Source of the DNA: Lachnospiraceae bacterium
Lineage (GTDB): Bacteria > Bacillota > Clostridia > Lachnospirales > Lachnospiraceae
Assembly (NCBI GenBank): GCA_022793195.1
Contig: JAAWCJ010000001.1
Coordinates: 1-58,527 of the forward strand
DNA length: 58,527 nucleotides
Reading direction: 5' to 3'
In this document: in pieces, positions 18,337 through 26,224 of the stretch
How the letters are laid out: every line of letters begins with the position of its first letter
How positions within the stretch are numbered: the stretch's first letter is position 1
Position numbers and translations under genes: made by a program
The notes under the pieces: model-generated
The model's input: the letters and a program-made list of their open reading frames with translations, nothing else
Database searches by the model: none
What the model was told of the DNA's origin: nothing

Positions 18337-18447
18337 TTAAGATCCGTCAAAAGGCTCTTCCTCCAAAAAGCGATCCAGCCTTTTCATAATCAGGTATCCA
18401 AAGACAAAAGTAGCTGATAATACAAGAAGAAACAACAAAGGTTTCAT
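18337..18447 (-). CDS. 36-residue single-pass membrane peptide between trkA and kdpD
   Basis: A short frame (ATG 18447 to TAA 18337) encodes 36 residues: MKPLLFLLVLSATFVFGYLI as an uninterrupted hydrophobic helix, then a basic stretch (MKRLDR) and an acidic tail (FLEEEPFDGS). Charge placement suggests the tail faces the cytoplasm. It lies 26 bp after trkA and 77 bp before kdpD on the same strand, inside what looks like one operon. The ribosome site (GGAAGTGAG) is modest. Tiny membrane subunits such as KdpF stabilise potassium pumps, so a role as accessory subunit or sensor adaptor is an attractive inference, but there is no homology I can name and it could be spurious. Confidence 0.6.
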   Translation of the reverse strand: MKPLLFLLVLSATFVFGYLIMKRLDRFLEEEPFDGS

Positions 18448-18473
18448 ATTCTCACTTCCAGTCTTTTCCTATT

Positions 18474-19121
18474 TTATATACGGAAACATTTCTGCAAATC
18501 TCTGTTACGCCCTAACACCAGCATGGTTTCCCCGGATTCCAGTACTGTGTCCGGTGAAATGGATAATTCCAATTTCCCGTTTTTCTTTATACCCATGATA
18601 TTGATATTAAACTTTTTTCGTATGTCGATATGGCCGATGGTCCGTCCATTCCAGCTGTCGGGAACCTGGATTTCAAATATGGCGTGATCTTTATCGAGTT
18701 CCATGTAATCAAAAATATGGTCGGCGCTGTAACGGATTGCGGTCCATTTGGCCAGCTGTTTTTCCGGGTAAACAACTTCGTCGGCGCCATTTCGCAGTAA
18801 AAATTTGGCCTGTACGTCCCTGGCGGCCCGGGATACCACCAGCTTTGCCCCCAGTTCCTTCAACAGGGAAGTCGTTTCCAGGGAGCTTTGAAAATTGTTC
18901 CCAATAGTGACAATACATACATCAAAATTCCGGACACCGAGGGACTGTAAGAAATCGGCATTGGTGCTGTCGCCAATCTGGGCGTTAGTCACAAAAGAAA
19001 GGGAAGATTCCACGCGTTCTTCCACGTAATCGACAGCCATTACCTGATGTCCCAGCTGGTTTAAATGTATGGCGATATGTTTCCCGAACCGTCCAAGTCC
19101 GATTAGCAGTATTGATTTCAT
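18474..19121 (-). CDS. trkA: TrkA/KtrA-family potassium channel regulatory protein
   Basis: Cytoplasmic gating ring protein for the neighbouring TrkH/KtrB channel. Rossmann nucleotide-binding RCK_N domain with GLGRFG (residues 8-13), the acidic end of strand 2 (AVDYVEERV) and VVSRAARDVQAKFLLRNGADEVVYPE; then an RCK_C ligand domain from about residue 140. 215 residues matches single-RCK KtrA rather than double-length E. coli TrkA. AGGAGG precedes the ATG, 11 bp after the trkH stop. RCK_C domains in Bacillota are known c-di-AMP receptors, which fits the KdpD motif downstream. Confidence 0.92.
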   Translation of the reverse strand: MKSILLIGLGRFGKHIAIHLNQLGHQVMAVDYVEERVESSLSFVTNAQIGDSTNADFLQSLGVRNFDVCIVTIGNNFQSSLETTSLLKELGAKLVVSRAARDVQAKFLLRNGADEVVYPEKQLAKWTAIRYSADHIFDYMELDKDHAIFEIQVPDSWNGRTIGHIDIRKKFNINIMGIKKNGKLELSISPDTVLESGETMLVLGRNRDLQKCFRI

Positions 19122-19132
19122 AGAGACCTCCT

Positions 19133-20467
19133 TTACCCCACCATGATTTTTTCTTTTGGAAGTTTTGACAAATTTTTCTGTTTCCCTGATAAGGCGGCAA
19201 AAATTAGTGTCAATCCCCCAACACGTCCAAAGAACATCAAAAGGATCAGGATTGTCCTGGATACTATGCCAAGTCCGGGGGTAATGCCCAGGGAAAGCCC
19301 CACTGTTCCGATTGCAGAGGCTGTCTCAAAGAGGCAGGTAAAAAACGGCAGTTTTTCGATTATGCTTATGATGAGCCCTCCTGAAAAGGACAGTGTAAGA
19401 TACAGGAACAAAATGGCCACAGTATTTCTGATTACCTCATGGTCTATCCGGCGTCCGAAAAAATGAGTATCTTTCTGCCTGGAAAATGTGGACAATCCCG
19501 TTGCAAACAACACCGCAATGGTGGTGGTTTTCATCCCGCCGGCAGTGGAGCCGGGAGACCCACCGATCAGCATCAGTACAATGGTGATAAATTGGCCTTT
19601 GTCACTGATGGCGGTCAAATCAGCGGTGTTAAAACCGGCTGTCCGCGGAGTCACTGACTGAAACAAGGAAGAAAGGATTCTTGTGCCAGGGGGAAGAGAG
19701 CTAAATTCATAAAAGAAGAAATAAGCAGCCGGTAAAATGAGTAGAACGGCAGAGGCAGAAAGGATTACTTTCGTCTGCATTCTGTATTTGTGCCAATGCC
19801 ACCGGTTGGTTTTTATATCTTCCCATGTTAAAAATCCGATGCCGCCAATAATAATAAGCGACATGATGGCAAAGTTGATTACAGGGCTGGAAGCATAGCT
19901 TGTCAGAGAAGAAAATTCTCCTCTTGTTCCCATCAGGTCAAATCCGGCGTTACAAAAAGCAGATATGGAATGAAAAAACGCCATCCAAAGTCCTCTGATG
20001 CCAAAATCATGTATAAAGGTTGGGGCCATGGCAGCGGCGCCTGCCAGTTCTATGAATAAGGTGATTTTTACAATAAAGCCTGTCAGCCGTACAATCCCTC
20101 CCACCTTTGGGGCGGAAATTGCTTCCTGCATGGTACTGCGTTGCATTAAGGAAACTTTCCTGCCGGAAATGATGACAAAAGATACGGCTGCCGTGATGAC
20201 GCCCATGCCCCCGATTTGAATTAAAACCATGATGACAGCCTGGCCGAATGTCGACCAGTAGGAAGCAGTATCATGAACCACAAGACCTGTAACACAGACG
20301 GCCGATGTGGATGTAAATAAGGCATCGGAAAAAGGAGTTATGATTCCTTCACGGCTGGAAACAGGAAGCATGAGAATGACGGCCCCAAACAAAATAACAC
20401 AGAAAAATCCAAGGATAATAATCTGAAAAGACGTCAGTTTCTTTTTTAAAGAGAACAGAGGGTTCAT
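19133..20467 (-). CDS. trkH: TrkH/KtrB-family potassium uptake channel
   Basis: Polytopic membrane protein with the four-fold M1-P-M2 repeat of the superfamily of K+ transporters. Filter-type segments are visible: STSAVCVTGLVV (first pore loop), SISAFCNAGFDL, SVTPRTAGFNT and ASAIGTVGLSLG. 444 residues is typical of KtrB. It begins MNPLFSLKKKLTS before the first membrane helix. It is the first gene of the minus-strand trkH-trkA-peptide-kdpD-kdpE run. A candidate upstream promoter on the minus strand lies in the AT-rich 20500-20560 interval but is not compelling. Confidence 0.92.
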   Translation of the reverse strand: MNPLFSLKKKLTSFQIIILGFFCVILFGAVILMLPVSSREGIITPFSDALFTSTSAVCVTGLVVHDTASYWSTFGQAVIMVLIQIGGMGVITAAVSFVIISGRKVSLMQRSTMQEAISAPKVGGIVRLTGFIVKITLFIELAGAAAMAPTFIHDFGIRGLWMAFFHSISAFCNAGFDLMGTRGEFSSLTSYASSPVINFAIMSLIIIGGIGFLTWEDIKTNRWHWHKYRMQTKVILSASAVLLILPAAYFFFYEFSSLPPGTRILSSLFQSVTPRTAGFNTADLTAISDKGQFITIVLMLIGGSPGSTAGGMKTTTIAVLFATGLSTFSRQKDTHFFGRRIDHEVIRNTVAILFLYLTLSFSGGLIISIIEKLPFFTCLFETASAIGTVGLSLGITPGLGIVSRTILILLMFFGRVGGLTLIFAALSGKQKNLSKLPKEKIMVG

Positions 20468-20669
20468 GGATCAAAGATTCCTTTCCAGGAGATATTTCCG
20501 GCCAGTTATTTCTTTTATCATATAATAAAGAAAATAAAGAGGGTAAAAGGGTATAGGGATTTACATTAAGATGGCATAAAGATGATCAGGGGTAAAATGG
20601 AAAAAACCAGAATATCGGTTCTATTCCGGACCTCCCCCGCATAGAATAGAGGAGAAGGAGTGGTGAATA

Positions 20670-22007
20670 TTGGCAGAATACAGACGTTTTATCTCATATA
20701 TATATGCCTATGAGGGCGATATGAAGACAAAAAATGTGGGCTTTGCCAAAATTGAGGCGCGAAACGGCCAGTGCCGGATCAGCATCAGCATTAAAGGCGC
20801 ATATGAATGCAGCGGACAGGAACTTAGCTTGTATGGTTATGGATACCGGGGGACGGACTGTCTTTTAGTCCCATTGGGCCAGATTCCTGTAAAAAACGGA
20901 ATGGGAGAAGCAGTGTTTGGGAAACAGGAGGACAATCTGGGAGGAACCGGCTATGGGCTTAATTTTTTGAAAGGGCTATATTTAAGAAGCCGTTTTTCAG
21001 CCCGCAAAGCCTATCTGACCACCTGGGACGACACAGTTGTACATATTACGGCACTGAGGAAAGCGCCAATAGCCGGAACAGAGAGTGTTTTGCAGGCAGC
21101 AGCCTTGGGCCGGGAGGAAAAGCAGGAGATAAGTAAAACAGCAAAAACGGAGGAAACAGTACGGAAGGATGAAGTGAAATCTTTGACAGGAATGGAAGCT
21201 TTCCAAAAACCGGAAGTATTTTCACAAACAGAGGATTCTGTAAATTTGGACAGGGATGTGGCGGAGGAAGTTTCGGAAACAGAACCTGTGAAACAGGAAC
21301 CCCTGAAACAAGAGTTGGCGGAGGAGAGCCCTTCGGAGAAAGGGTTTTCAGAACAGGAATTTTCAGAACAAGGTTCTTCGCAACAAGATTCTCCGGGACA
21401 GGAGCTTTCCGACCAGGCGGTATCAACACAGAAGTTTTTAGAGGCAGGATTTACCAAACCGGAGTTTTCCAGGCCGGAATCCCCTAAGCCGCAGGTTCCG
21501 AAGAGAGAATTCCAAAAGCCGGAATTTTTAAAAGAACAAATAAAAAATCAGGAAACAGGAACGGCTGAGGAAGAAACAGCTGCCGGGGCAGCGACCGGGC
21601 GTATGCCGGATGATTTTTACTTTCGGGAAGGTTTTACAGAGCTTCCTTTATGGGAATGTCTGCGGAAGATATTACCCAGGAAGCGGGTTTTAGCAGAAGC
21701 AGGATGGGAGATTCTTCAACTTCATATACAGGATATCGGAAGATTGCCGAGAGAAAACTGGACTTATGGAAATAACAGTTTTGTCCTTCACGGGTATTTT
21801 CAATACAGATATTTGATTCTGGCAAGACGGCAGATGCGGTCTGCAGAACGGTTCCAGCCGAAATATCAGTATATCATTGGAGTGCCGGGGATTTTCAAGC
21901 CGCAGGAAAAGTTTATGGCGTCCATGTTCGGGCTTCCGGAATTTAAAAAAGCGGCAGGAGGCAGGGATGAGAATTTCGGGTTCTGGTGCGGCAGCATACA
22001 GATGTAA
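20670..22007 (+). CDS. Hypothetical protein with low-complexity linker (DUF6128-like)
   Basis: 445 residues from a TTG at 20670, with GGAGAAGGAG about nine bases upstream. Residues 1-140 form a beta-rich N-terminal domain (RRFISYIYAYEGDMKTKNVGF ... YLTTWDDTVVHITAL). Residues about 150-300 are a disordered linker of short Glu/Gln/Pro/Ser repeats (SEQEFSEQGSSQQ, KPEFSRPESPKP). The C-terminal domain (about 310-445) ends in EKFMASMFGLPEFKKA and FGFWCGSIQM. From memory this layout matches a Lachnospiraceae family called DUF6128, but I am not certain. No signal peptide or membrane helix. It precedes yyaC, so a sporulation link is possible but unproven. Confidence 0.6.
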   Translation: MAEYRRFISYIYAYEGDMKTKNVGFAKIEARNGQCRISISIKGAYECSGQELSLYGYGYRGTDCLLVPLGQIPVKNGMGEAVFGKQEDNLGGTGYGLNFLKGLYLRSRFSARKAYLTTWDDTVVHITALRKAPIAGTESVLQAAALGREEKQEISKTAKTEETVRKDEVKSLTGMEAFQKPEVFSQTEDSVNLDRDVAEEVSETEPVKQEPLKQELAEESPSEKGFSEQEFSEQGSSQQDSPGQELSDQAVSTQKFLEAGFTKPEFSRPESPKPQVPKREFQKPEFLKEQIKNQETGTAEEETAAGAATGRMPDDFYFREGFTELPLWECLRKILPRKRVLAEAGWEILQLHIQDIGRLPRENWTYGNNSFVLHGYFQYRYLILARRQMRSAERFQPKYQYIIGVPGIFKPQEKFMASMFGLPEFKKAAGGRDENFGFWCGSIQM

Positions 22008-22057
22008 ATTTATGGTTTAATATGAAAAAAACAGGAAATACTCCGGATAAAAGGAAA

Positions 22058-22074
22058 TGTCTCTGACAGAGACA
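22058..22074 (+). repeat. Short palindrome before yyaC
   Basis: TGTCTCT-gac-AGAGACA forms a 7-bp stem with a 3-base loop ending 14 bases before the ATG at 22089. It could shape translation initiation or bind a dimeric regulator. Confidence 0.35.
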
Positions 22075-22088
22075 AAACGGTGGTTATT

Positions 22089-22694
22089 ATGAACAGACAA
22101 ATTTATTACCATAAAGCTGGAAAATGGTTTTCACCGGAGTTATTTGGAGGCCAGTTTAAAAAATTAGTTGCAGAAGTGAGAAAAAGTACAAAAAAAGAAG
22201 GAATCCTGTTTCTTTGTATAGGGAGCGACCGCTCCACAGGAGACAGCCTTGGACCGCTTGTGGGATACAAGCTGCAGAGAACGAAAGGAGAAGAATACCG
22301 GGTATTTGGCACATTAATGCAGCCTATCCATGCGGTGAATTTAAATGAAACCATGGAAATGATCGGGCAGTATTACAGAGATTGTGTTATTGTGGCCGTA
22401 GACGCCTCGGTAGGTAGATATGAACATGTGGGTTATATTACACTGGGGCGAGGCGCTATCCGGCCAGGGCTGGGAGTCAGCAAAAACCTGATGTCTGTGG
22501 GAGACATTTTTATTACGGGAATTGTGGGATATGGAGGAAGTTTTGAGCCACTTCTTCAGAATACCAGACTTTCTGTGGTAATGGAGCTGGCGGACTGTAT
22601 CTGTGCAGGTATTGGCTGTGTCAAAGCCTCAGATACAGAAAGGGATGTGGAATATGGAGATACCCAGAAATATCAGGCAGATTGGGGATATTGA
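22089..22694 (+). CDS. yyaC: YyaC-family sporulation protein (GPR/hydrogenase-maturation-protease fold)
   Basis: Putative spore protease-like protein; the fold is that of germination protease GPR and HyaD-type maturation enzymes. Diagnostic segments are FLCIGSDRSTGDSLGPLVG (near residues 43-61), VVAVDASVG and ITGIVGYGG. 201 residues from ATG 22089; a GTG nine bases upstream is the alternative start, and the ribosome site (GGTGG) is weak. In Bacillus the gene is expressed in sporulation; its substrate is not known to me. Its 3' end overlaps the next gene by 41 bp. Confidence 0.85.
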   Translation: MNRQIYYHKAGKWFSPELFGGQFKKLVAEVRKSTKKEGILFLCIGSDRSTGDSLGPLVGYKLQRTKGEEYRVFGTLMQPIHAVNLNETMEMIGQYYRDCVIVAVDASVGRYEHVGYITLGRGAIRPGLGVSKNLMSVGDIFITGIVGYGGSFEPLLQNTRLSVVMELADCICAGIGCVKASDTERDVEYGDTQKYQADWGY

Positions 22695-23892
22695 TAAGGA
22701 ACTGGGATTATACCTGGAAGATTACGTGGCGACTTATATTGAAAAAATGAGGAGAAAAAATGGAACCTGCATTGGAATCCTTTTAGGCAGGCAGACAAAA
22801 GAAAAGGATATGCCCTGCCTGTTTGTCCGGGGAGCTGTCATGGCAAAATACTATGAGGTGGATGACGGACGTGTTGTGATGACGGCATCGGCATGGAATG
22901 ACGTCTATGAACAGGCGGAGAAATGTTTCAAAGAAGTGGAAATCTGCGGATGGTTTCTGTGTAGCAGTGACAGCAGGATGACAGACCTTTACAACCTGCA
23001 AAAAAGCCACTGTGAAAACTTCCGTAGCCAGAACCAGGTGTTGTTTGTTTACGACGGGAACAGGGAAGAGGAAAATATTTACTGGTTTGACGCCCAGGGC
23101 GCCCACCGCCTCCGCGGCTATTACATATATTATGAGCGGAATGAACAAATGCAGGAATACATGATTTCCCAGGAACCGATACGGAAAACAGAATTTGCTG
23201 TTGCGCCGGCAGCAAGGGGTGTTTCGGATGAGGTGACCAGGCAGTTTCGGAATGTCATGGAGGGGAAGCAGGAGAAAGGGCAGCCTAAGACAGAATCAAG
23301 CGGTATATCAAAAATGTTGAGGACGGTCAGTGTGGCGGCCCTTTTGTGCGGTGCAGGTTTTGGAATGGCGGCCTGGTATAAATACGATGGGATGCAGGGA
23401 ATCAAAGAGGTGGCTTCCGTTTTAACGGGAGGGAACCAGGGAGAAACAACTTCCCATCCGGAAGGGGAAAGCTTTAAGGAAACGGGACAGGCTGTTGTGC
23501 GGGAAGTGGCAGGAGAGGTGAAGCCCACAGAGCCTGCGGCCGAAACGGGCGGGGAAGCTTCCCAGGAAAGTGGAAACGCCCAGGCGGCAGGTGAAACAGC
23601 GCCGACATCAGGGAGCGAAGCGCCCACAGAAGCCACGACAGCTCCGGAGACGAAAGAAGTACAGACCAAACCGCAGGAACCACAGACCTCAAAGGCGGCT
23701 CCTGTTTTGGCAGAAGAAAAAGAGTATCAGGAATATACAGTAAAAAGCGGTGACAGGCTTTCTGTCATTTGTAAAGAATTTTACGGAGATGGCAGTGCTG
23801 CCCTGGTGGAAGAAATATGCGAATTCAATGGGATGGCCAACGCCAATTTGATTTACGAGGGGCAGATACTGAAACTTCCTGAACGTGATTAG
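22654..23892 (+). CDS. Membrane protein: MPN-like domain, TM helix, extracellular LysM
   Basis: 412 residues from ATG 22654 (AAAGGGATG upstream). Residues 1-175 follow the pattern of JAB/MPN domains: IGILLGR, a helix, then EICGWFLC, a region ending LYNLQ, and NQVLFVYD. The metal-binding H-x-H and S-x7-D residues are absent (GWFLCSSDSRMTD), so it would be a non-catalytic MPN. A single TM helix at about 221-243 (SVAALLCGAGFGMAAWY) is followed by a Pro/Thr/Glu-rich stalk and a C-terminal LysM domain (YTVKSGDRLSVICKEFYGDG ... IYEGQILKLPE, about 362-412), expected to bind peptidoglycan. It is coupled to yyaC by overlap, so a spore-wall role is plausible. The MPN assignment is inference. Confidence 0.7.
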   Translation: MEIPRNIRQIGDIDKELGLYLEDYVATYIEKMRRKNGTCIGILLGRQTKEKDMPCLFVRGAVMAKYYEVDDGRVVMTASAWNDVYEQAEKCFKEVEICGWFLCSSDSRMTDLYNLQKSHCENFRSQNQVLFVYDGNREEENIYWFDAQGAHRLRGYYIYYERNEQMQEYMISQEPIRKTEFAVAPAARGVSDEVTRQFRNVMEGKQEKGQPKTESSGISKMLRTVSVAALLCGAGFGMAAWYKYDGMQGIKEVASVLTGGNQGETTSHPEGESFKETGQAVVREVAGEVKPTEPAAETGGEASQESGNAQAAGETAPTSGSEAPTEATTAPETKEVQTKPQEPQTSKAAPVLAEEKEYQEYTVKSGDRLSVICKEFYGDGSAALVEEICEFNGMANANLIYEGQILKLPERD

Positions 23893-23929
23893 GGGGAAGT
23901 TTTGATTTTCAGGCTTTATACAGAAAATA

Positions 23930-23988
23930 TGGAAGAAAACAGGCTCTTTTGGGGACGGAAAGGGGCTGATTTTCTTCCATTATTTTTT
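23930..23988 (+). terminator. Terminator after the LysM protein gene
   Basis: GGAAGAAAACAG (23931-23942) pairs with CTG-a-TTTTCTTCC (23966-23978), with partial pairing inside, and is followed by ATTATTTTTT. Confidence 0.65.
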
Positions 23989-24026
23989 ATGTCAGAAAAG
24001 CGGAATTTCGGGAGCCGGGAAAAGTG

Positions 24027-24055
24027 TTGAATTTGGCGTCTGTTTTGAGTATAAT
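24027..24055 (+). promoter_or_regulatory. Promoter of the DUF5711-like gene
   Basis: TTGAAT (24027-24032), 17 bases, TATAAT (24050-24055). A strong vegetative-type match 56 bases before the ATG. Confidence 0.75.
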
Positions 24056-24110
24056 GAGACGTATGGAATTTGGAATTAAGCGGTCGGCCTGTGTAAAGGG
24101 ATGAGAGTAC

Positions 24111-25343
24111 ATGGATAATAAAAGGGACAGAGAGAGCAGAAAGCAGAAATTGAGAGCGCGCCTTATTGATAATGAGACCGTCTGGCAGGAGGAAGAAAAG
24201 GAAGAACTCCGTAAAAAGAAAAAAAAACGCCGGCGGGTGAGGTTTGTAGTGGCGGCAGTGGTCATTGCCATGGCGGCAGCAGGATTTATTGGCTACAAAG
24301 TATACCAAAATAGCCATCAATATACACAGGCCGTAGTGATCTGGGAGAAGGAGCTGGCGGCTTCTGTGTCTTCCGGTTATGAGGCATATGGAGAAAATGT
24401 GCTCCGTTATACGCGGGATGGAGCGGTATACGTGGATAAAACAGGAGAGGAAGTCTGGAACCAGGCGTTTGAGATGAAAGATCCCTTTGCTGTGGTAAAT
24501 GGAGATTATGCAGCCATTGCCGACAGGAACGGATATTCTATTTATATTTGTGATAAGAATGGCTGCCAGGGAACGGTCACCACCACGCTTCCTGTTTCAA
24601 AAATGTCAATATCCGCCACTGGGATTACGGTGGCGGTCCTGGAAGATACAAAAAGCAATACCATCGCTTTTTACGATAAGCAGGGAACAAAGCTTAAAAT
24701 AGAAGTACAGACAACCCTGGCGGGGAATGGTTATCCCATTGATTTGAGTATTTCTCCCAACGGGATGCTTTTGATGGTTTCGTATGTCTATCTGGATGAA
24801 GGCATGATGCAGAACCAGGTGGTTTTTTATAATTTCGATGATGAGGGCCAGAGCATCAAGGACCGGCTGGTGGGAGGATTTAAAGAATACGGAAATTCCA
24901 TGGTGGCGAGGGTGCGTTTCCTGGATGATACCCATGCCTGTGCTTTTGCCCAGGACAGGTTGTGTTTTTATTCTCTGGAAAATACGGTAAAACCGGAGAT
25001 GGTAGGGCAAGTAGATATTACCGGGGAGATTGGCAGCATATGTTATTCCCATCAGTATGCCGGAGTTCTTGTGAGAGACGGGAGCAGTAAAAAGCTGTTT
25101 TTATATGGAAACTCAGGAAAGGAGATTTTCTCCAGAGATATTGACAGAGATTATGAGTATGTGGAAATTTCCGGAGCCCATGTACTTTTATATAAAGAAG
25201 CGGAATGTCAGATTTATAACGCTTCGGGGAATTTGAAATTTCAGGGAGCGCTTCCCGGCAGTACGGATAAACTGATTTATATGGGGGATAACCTTTATAT
25301 TCAGACAGGTCCTCAAGCGATGCGGGGGCTGGAGCTTCAATGA
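24111..25343 (+). CDS. Membrane-anchored beta-propeller-like protein (DUF5711-like)
   Basis: 410 residues. A highly basic N-terminal cytoplasmic segment (RKKKKKRRRVRF, about 35-46) precedes one TM helix (FVVAAVVIAMAAAGFIGY, about 46-64); the rest is outside the cell and consists of repeated beta strands ending in patterns such as VVNGDYAAIADRNG, LSISPNGMLLMVSYV and VHILLYKE-like segments, consistent with a WD40/PQQ-type propeller. From memory this matches DUF5711 in Clostridia. Function unknown; propellers of this type often act as envelope scaffolds. It has its own promoter and is followed closely by a Cof-type phosphatase and a CvpA-like gene. Confidence 0.7.
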   Translation: MDNKRDRESRKQKLRARLIDNETVWQEEEKEELRKKKKKRRRVRFVVAAVVIAMAAAGFIGYKVYQNSHQYTQAVVIWEKELAASVSSGYEAYGENVLRYTRDGAVYVDKTGEEVWNQAFEMKDPFAVVNGDYAAIADRNGYSIYICDKNGCQGTVTTTLPVSKMSISATGITVAVLEDTKSNTIAFYDKQGTKLKIEVQTTLAGNGYPIDLSISPNGMLLMVSYVYLDEGMMQNQVVFYNFDDEGQSIKDRLVGGFKEYGNSMVARVRFLDDTHACAFAQDRLCFYSLENTVKPEMVGQVDITGEIGSICYSHQYAGVLVRDGSSKKLFLYGNSGKEIFSRDIDRDYEYVEISGAHVLLYKEAECQIYNASGNLKFQGALPGSTDKLIYMGDNLYIQTGPQAMRGLELQ

Positions 25344-25382
25344 GATGTATTGGCTGAACGAAAGGAAAAGGACAGGGATACC

Positions 25383-26219
25383 ATGGATATTGGTCTGATA
25401 GCGCTGGATTTGGACGGGACGTTGCTGACAACGGAAAAAAGGCTGACGGAGCGGACGTGTGCGGCCCTTGAAGGGGCGGCAAAACGGGGGGTACATATTG
25501 TCCCGGCTACGGGGCGGAGCCTGACGGGGATTGCGCCGGAGGTGAGGGAGCTTCCCTTTATCCGGTATGCAGTTACAGTAAACGGTGCTGCGGTCTGGGA
25601 CATGAAAGAAAATAAAATGATATCCAGGAAAGCTTTTTCCAGGGACCAGGCATTGGAACTTTGGGATTTTATTTCCGGATATCACACCATGCAGGACGCT
25701 TGTATTGATGGCGTGGCCAGAATGGAACCGGGGTATTATAACAGGGCGCGGGAGTTTATGGCAGATGAGCCCCGCACCCATTTAATTCTTTCCACCAGAA
25801 GGCCCACAGAACATATGCGGGATATGGTGGCTGATGAAAAAAACTGCGTGGAAAAGTTTAATTTGTTTTTCCGGCAGGACAGGGAAAGGGAGAGGCAGCA
25901 GGCTAAAAGGCAGTTGGAACAGTTCCCGGGGCTTTCTGTAACCTCGTCTTTAGGCAACAATCTGGAAATAAACCACATTGATGCAACGAAAGGGAAGGGG
26001 CTTCTTTCGCTGGCGGCTTATTTGGGGCTGGATGTATCGCAGGTTATGGCTTTTGGCGATGGTGAAAATGATATTTCCATGTTGGAGGCGGCAGGCTGTG
26101 GTGTGGCCATGGCCAATGCTTCGGAACGTGTGAAAAGAGCGGCAAATATGGTGACATTAAATAACGACGAGGAAGGCGTGGCATATAGTATTGAGAGATA
26201 CGTGCTGGAGGTCAGGTAG
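25383..26219 (+). CDS. Cof-type HAD-IIB phosphatase
   Basis: Cytoplasmic sugar-phosphate or cofactor phosphatase of HAD subclass IIB. Motif I is ALDLDGTLLT with the two Asp near residues 8 and 10; motif II is PATGRS; a C2 cap lies between; motif III/IV is FGDGENDISMLEAAGCGVAMANA near 222-244. 278 residues from ATG 25383; a TTG 33 bases upstream lacks a good ribosome site. It shares an operon-like run with the genes on either side (gaps of 39 and 5 bp). Substrate unknown. Confidence 0.88.
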   Translation: MDIGLIALDLDGTLLTTEKRLTERTCAALEGAAKRGVHIVPATGRSLTGIAPEVRELPFIRYAVTVNGAAVWDMKENKMISRKAFSRDQALELWDFISGYHTMQDACIDGVARMEPGYYNRAREFMADEPRTHLILSTRRPTEHMRDMVADEKNCVEKFNLFFRQDRERERQQAKRQLEQFPGLSVTSSLGNNLEINHIDATKGKGLLSLAAYLGLDVSQVMAFGDGENDISMLEAAGCGVAMANASERVKRAANMVTLNNDEEGVAYSIERYVLEVR

Positions 26220-26224
26220 ACATC

